A stretch of 9,247 nt of DNA from positions 1 through 9,247 of the forward strand of contig DAHXOV010000374.1 of assembly GCA_027364695.1 (NCBI GenBank), given 5' to 3'. Below, in pieces: positions 6,716 to 9,247 of this stretch; position 1 is the first letter of the stretch, and the number at the start of each line of letters is the position of its first letter. Made by a program: the position numbers and the translations under genes. Below the pieces are notes generated by a model, which made no database searches, had not been told where the DNA came from, and saw only the letters and a list, made by a program, of their open reading frames with translations. The DNA is from a bacterium. Its GTDB lineage: Bacteria; Bacteroidota; Bacteroidia; B-17B0; Aurantibacillaceae.

Positions 6716-7858
6716 CTATGTTATTGTACTTATTTCTTTTTTTATACTATTCCACAGGAGTTCTGCGCATTTATCCCAATTGAATTTTTTGGCTTGATGA
6801 TATCCTTTTTTTATTAAATTTTCTACAAGTATATAATTATTATTTATTTCTTGCATAGCACGGGCAATTTCTTGGATACTATCAGGATTTACTTTGATGG
6901 CTGCGTCGTTTGATATTTCATTTAATGCAGTTGTATTGGAGGTAATTACAGGTGTGCCAAGTTGCATAGCTTCTATGATGGGGACGCCAAATCCTTCGTA
7001 ATGAGATACCAGAATGAGTGCTTTTGCAAACTTCATTAGTAACATAGTGGTATCGTCATCTAATCTGCCTGTAAAAATAATATCGTTTTTATATTGAATA
7101 TCATTCAATGTGTTCATTACTTCTTTTTTCCCCCAAAAGAAACGGCCAACGATGACAAGTTGGTCTTCATTGTTTATTTTCTTTTTGTATTCATCAAATG
7201 CTTTAATTATTCCCACTATATTTTTTCTTGGATGAATGCTACTGGCATATAAAAAATAGTTCTTTCCTTTGGTATGTTGTGATTTTATTTTTTTTTCTTC
7301 ATCGTCATTAATATTTCTTTTTTTGATGTTGCTTGCACTGTACACGACATCTATTTTATCTTGTGGGTAATGTAAATACTTTGTGATTTCAGATTTGCTG
7401 AATTCGGATACGGTGGCTAATCTGCTGGTGTGATGTATGTGTTTTGTGAAAAAGTAATTGTATAGTTTTTTTACACTCCATGTAAGATATTGTGGGAAGA
7501 TAATAAAATTGACATCGTGTACCACAGCGTATTGTTTGTATTGGGCTCTTTTAGAAATAAAGCCATCTAATGATAGATATAAATCTGGTTTGAGTCTGTT
7601 TAATAAATTGGGCACTAACCATTCATTCCAGTAATAAATGAGCAATGGGTGCCTGGCGGGAGGAGAAAGTATGATGGGCGTTACCTTGTTACCGAATATA
7701 AATTCATCGTTGAAATTTCTATCAAACAAAAAGTAAAAATGTATATCGCTGTGTGTTTGTACGATTCTTTTCATCATTTGATAGGAAAACCATCCTATAC
7801 CTTCCATTTGATGATAGATTAAATGTCTGGCATTCACTGCAATTTCTATATCTTTCAT
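6716..7858 (-). CDS. Glycosyltransferase family 4 (GT-B fold)
   Basis: 380 residues, a normal length for GT4. The N-terminal acceptor-side domain has NARHL...GIGWFSYQ (8-26), AVVHDVNF (111-118) and a RLATVSEFSKSEI segment (146-158), typical of GT4 enzymes. The C-terminal nucleotide-sugar domain has SIHPRKN (207-213), VIVGR, IIFTGRLDDDT and the EX7E signature YEGFGVPIIE with Glu288 and Glu296, followed by AMQLGTPVI. It should transfer a sugar from an activated donor to a growing glycan on the cytoplasmic face of the inner membrane; donor and acceptor cannot be read from sequence. No membrane segment is present. Its ATG overlaps the TGA of the SCO gene by four bases, implying translational coupling. 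A deacetylase two genes downstream suggests a shared role in modifying a surface or capsule-like polysaccharide. Confidence 0.92.
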   Translation of the reverse strand: MKDIEIAVNARHLIYHQMEGIGWFSYQMMKRIVQTHSDIHFYFLFDRNFNDEFIFGNKVTPIILSPPARHPLLIYYWNEWLVPNLLNRLKPDLYLSLDGFISKRAQYKQYAVVHDVNFIIFPQYLTWSVKKLYNYFFTKHIHHTSRLATVSEFSKSEITKYLHYPQDKIDVVYSASNIKKRNINDDEEKKIKSQHTKGKNYFLYASSIHPRKNIVGIIKAFDEYKKKINNEDQLVIVGRFFWGKKEVMNTLNDIQYKNDIIFTGRLDDDTTMLLMKFAKALILVSHYEGFGVPIIEAMQLGTPVITSNTTALNEISNDAAIKVNPDSIQEIARAMQEINNNYILVENLIKKGYHQAKKFNWDKCAELLWNSIKKEISTIT

Positions 7859-8502
7859 GACTTGTATTCTTTGTATAGCAAGTGAATGTCTCTGATAAGT
7901 TGATTGACCTGCAAACTGTCGGTGCCATCGTATATGCCACGAATTCTTCTTTCTTTGTCTATTAACAAAAATAATTCTGAATGAATGAACAAATTGCCTT
8001 CACCTTCTGTTTCATCAGCATTGATTAGGTAGTGGTGCCTTGCCAAGTCGTAAATAGTTTTTTTATTACCTGTAAGTAAGTGCCATTTGTTTTTTGTGGT
8101 GCCGTATTTTTCTCCATATATTCTGAGCACTTCTGCTGTATCGTGTTCAGGATTTACTGTATGGGATAAAATTAGAAAGTCACTTTTATTAGCAAAACTA
8201 TCTTGTACTCTTCTTAATTGATGAGACATTTTAGGGCATATACTTTGGCAAGTAGCAAAGAAAAAATCGGCCACATAAATTTTGTTAGTTAATATGGTGT
8301 CGGTGATAATTTCTCTATACTGGTTGATGAGTGTAAAATGCCCTATGCTGTGATAGATGGTATCTATTGTTTCACCAATTTTAGATATTTTTTTATCACC
8401 TATTATAGGCAGTAATAAATTTTTTTGTTTTTTTTCTTGATGACTGCAGGAAATATGAATGATTAAGAGAATAACAATAATTGCCCAGTGAGAGATTCTC
8501 AT
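7855..8502 (-). CDS. SCO1/SenC-family copper chaperone (probable lipoprotein)
   Basis: 215 residues with a thioredoxin-like SCO fold. An N-terminal hydrophobic segment ends in HISC (Cys19), a loose lipobox, so the protein is probably a lipoprotein or otherwise membrane-anchored and faces the periplasm. The copper site is intact: FFATCQSICPKM gives Cys85 and Cys89 in the C-x3-C-P motif, and FIHSELFLLID gives the distal His174. LSHTVNPEHDT matches the conserved SCO strand after the metal loop. SCO proteins deliver copper to, or reduce, the CuA centre of cytochrome c oxidase subunit II. The gene overlaps its upstream SCO-like neighbour and its downstream glycosyltransferase by four bases each (ATGA). 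No oxidase genes are in the window; they may lie to the right or elsewhere. Confidence 0.92.
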   Translation of the reverse strand: MRISHWAIIVILLIIHISCSHQEKKQKNLLLPIIGDKKISKIGETIDTIYHSIGHFTLINQYREIITDTILTNKIYVADFFFATCQSICPKMSHQLRRVQDSFANKSDFLILSHTVNPEHDTAEVLRIYGEKYGTTKNKWHLLTGNKKTIYDLARHHYLINADETEGEGNLFIHSELFLLIDKERRIRGIYDGTDSLQVNQLIRDIHLLYKEYKS

Positions 8503-9146
8503 TTTTTTTCAATTTTATTTTTTTGTAGTGTTTCTTTGTATCCTTCTTTGATGAGGAGATGGTTAAATTCTTTGATAGTTCTTTTTATTTCATCGGCATA
8601 TCGCCAATCATAGTAGCCTCTGATATGCCTGTTTTTGTCTAACAATACGGCAAAGCTATAATCTACATAGTAAGGTTTTTGAAGAAAAAATTTTAATCTA
8701 ACTGTATTGAAAGTACTGTCTGGTAGGTACATTGAATGTACATTGTTAAATTGAATTTTTAGAGAGTCTTTTATGTGGAATAGGCTATCTTTTGATTGAA
8801 AAGGATATACTAGTATGATGGGGATGTGTTTTATTTTTTCAGGTTCGTAATGCGTCATGGTTAGAAATTGTGAGATACGAAATTGTTCTTGAACATATTC
8901 AGGTCTGATAAATATTGTTAAAAAAACATTGTAGATATTGGTGTCTAAAAGAACTTCTTCTGTTTTTTCATTAAAAAATTTTATGTTATCAACAGAATAA
9001 AAAATAGTATCTTGATTGTTTTTGGATATTTTTTTTGGTCCATAATAATTTAATTTTTTTGATTGGATTGTGCTTATATCCAAGAGTATCCATATCAATG
9101 AAGGTAATAAAACAATAATAACTATTATCCATCCTTTTTTTTTCAT
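8499..9146 (-). CDS. Membrane-anchored SCO-like paralog lacking the copper-site residues
   Basis: 215 residues from the ATG at 9146. A TTG at 9167 would add seven residues before the natural MKKKGWIIV start and is less likely. One N-terminal membrane helix (about residues 5-22) anchors it with the bulk in the periplasm. The C-terminus FAVLLDKNRHIRGYYDW lines up with LFLLIDKERRIRGIYDG of the neighbouring SCO protein, and the middle part IYNVFLTIFIRPEYVQEQF lines up with IYVADFFFATCQSICPKM. In this alignment the C-x3-C motif is replaced (R-P-E-Y-V) and the distal His is replaced by Asp (VDYS). It is therefore probably a thioredoxin-fold SCO relative that cannot bind copper in the standard way. 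It may act as an assembly partner of the intact SCO protein. Alignment was by eye. First visible gene of the minus-strand operon; no good promoter is recognised between 9147 and 9247. Confidence 0.75.
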   Translation of the reverse strand: MKKKGWIIVIIVLLPSLIWILLDISTIQSKKLNYYGPKKISKNNQDTIFYSVDNIKFFNEKTEEVLLDTNIYNVFLTIFIRPEYVQEQFRISQFLTMTHYEPEKIKHIPIILVYPFQSKDSLFHIKDSLKIQFNNVHSMYLPDSTFNTVRLKFFLQKPYYVDYSFAVLLDKNRHIRGYYDWRYADEIKRTIKEFNHLLIKEGYKETLQKNKIEKK

Positions 9147-9247
9147 ACAGAAACGATGATGAGGCAATAATACAAATTAAAGAATGTTTAATCCAAAATA
9201 AAAATTTTCAGTATGACGTTGGTAAAGACAAGCGTACTTTTATGGAT

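Noticed and set aside
9173..9197. Promoter for the minus-strand operon (TTAATTTG at 9173-9180, TTTG at 9194-9197)
   Set aside because: The first -7 base pair deviates from TAnnTTTG and the spacing of 13 bases is too short.
9208..9246. Minus-strand open frame ending in ...SLPTSY-stop, possibly the C-terminus of another gene upstream of the SCO-like gene
   Set aside because: Only 12 codons are visible before the window edge; an aromatic ending suits an outer-membrane protein but is far too little to support a call.
9213..9247. Plus-strand ATG at 9213 (and another at 9242) as the start of a divergent gene
   Set aside because: At most 11 codons before the window ends, no recognisable promoter, and no resemblance to a signal peptide or known start.

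Overview
The window looks like a chromosomal segment from a low-GC member of the Bacteroidota, most likely a Chitinophagaceae/Sphingobacteriia-like lineage. The evidence is: start regions without Shine-Dalgarno sequences but with Bacteroidota-type promoter elements (TAnnTTTG at -7 with TTTG/TTG near -33); a fused E1 alpha/beta 2-oxoacid dehydrogenase; a DUF4468-like secreted protein; a Bacteroidota-type polysaccharide deacetylase with a DUF7033-like N-terminus; and short Sec signals ending in A-Q. No RNA genes, CRISPR arrays, insertion sequences or phage genes are visible, and no gap between genes exceeds 300 bases.

Layout. Bases 1-1291 (minus strand) hold the 5' end of a secreted surface protein and, upstream of it, a complete secreted protein with two Sm-like beta repeats and a LecA-like C-terminal domain. 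Bases 1292-1432 are a divergent promoter region. Bases 1433-5079 (plus strand) are a tight three-gene run with gaps of 15 and 17 bases: the fused 2-oxoacid dehydrogenase E1, a DUF4468-like secreted protein, and a DEDDy 3'-5' exonuclease. Bases 5062-9146 (minus strand) are a five-gene run. In transcription order it encodes a membrane-anchored SCO-like protein without metal ligands, a canonical SCO copper chaperone, a GT4 glycosyltransferase, a very basic small exported protein, and a polysaccharide deacetylase. Its first three genes are joined by ATGA overlaps. The two runs converge and overlap by 18 bp at their 3' ends.

How the genes may work together. The minus run combines two themes: copper delivery to respiratory oxidase (the SCO pair) and envelope polysaccharide work (glycosyltransferase plus deacetylase, with a polycationic exported protein between them). 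The plus run is mainly metabolic/housekeeping.

Most notable points: (1) the SCO paralog has lost both cysteines and the histidine of the copper site and sits directly before an intact SCO gene; (2) the deacetylase has no ATG start, and its reading frame is open upstream into an A8-G-A8 tract of the preceding gene containing two correctly phased -1 slippery heptamers, so a frameshift fusion is formally possible, although a plain TTG start is the simpler reading; (3) the small exported protein is extremely lysine-rich. I do not see convincing evidence of a wholly new defence or mobile system here.
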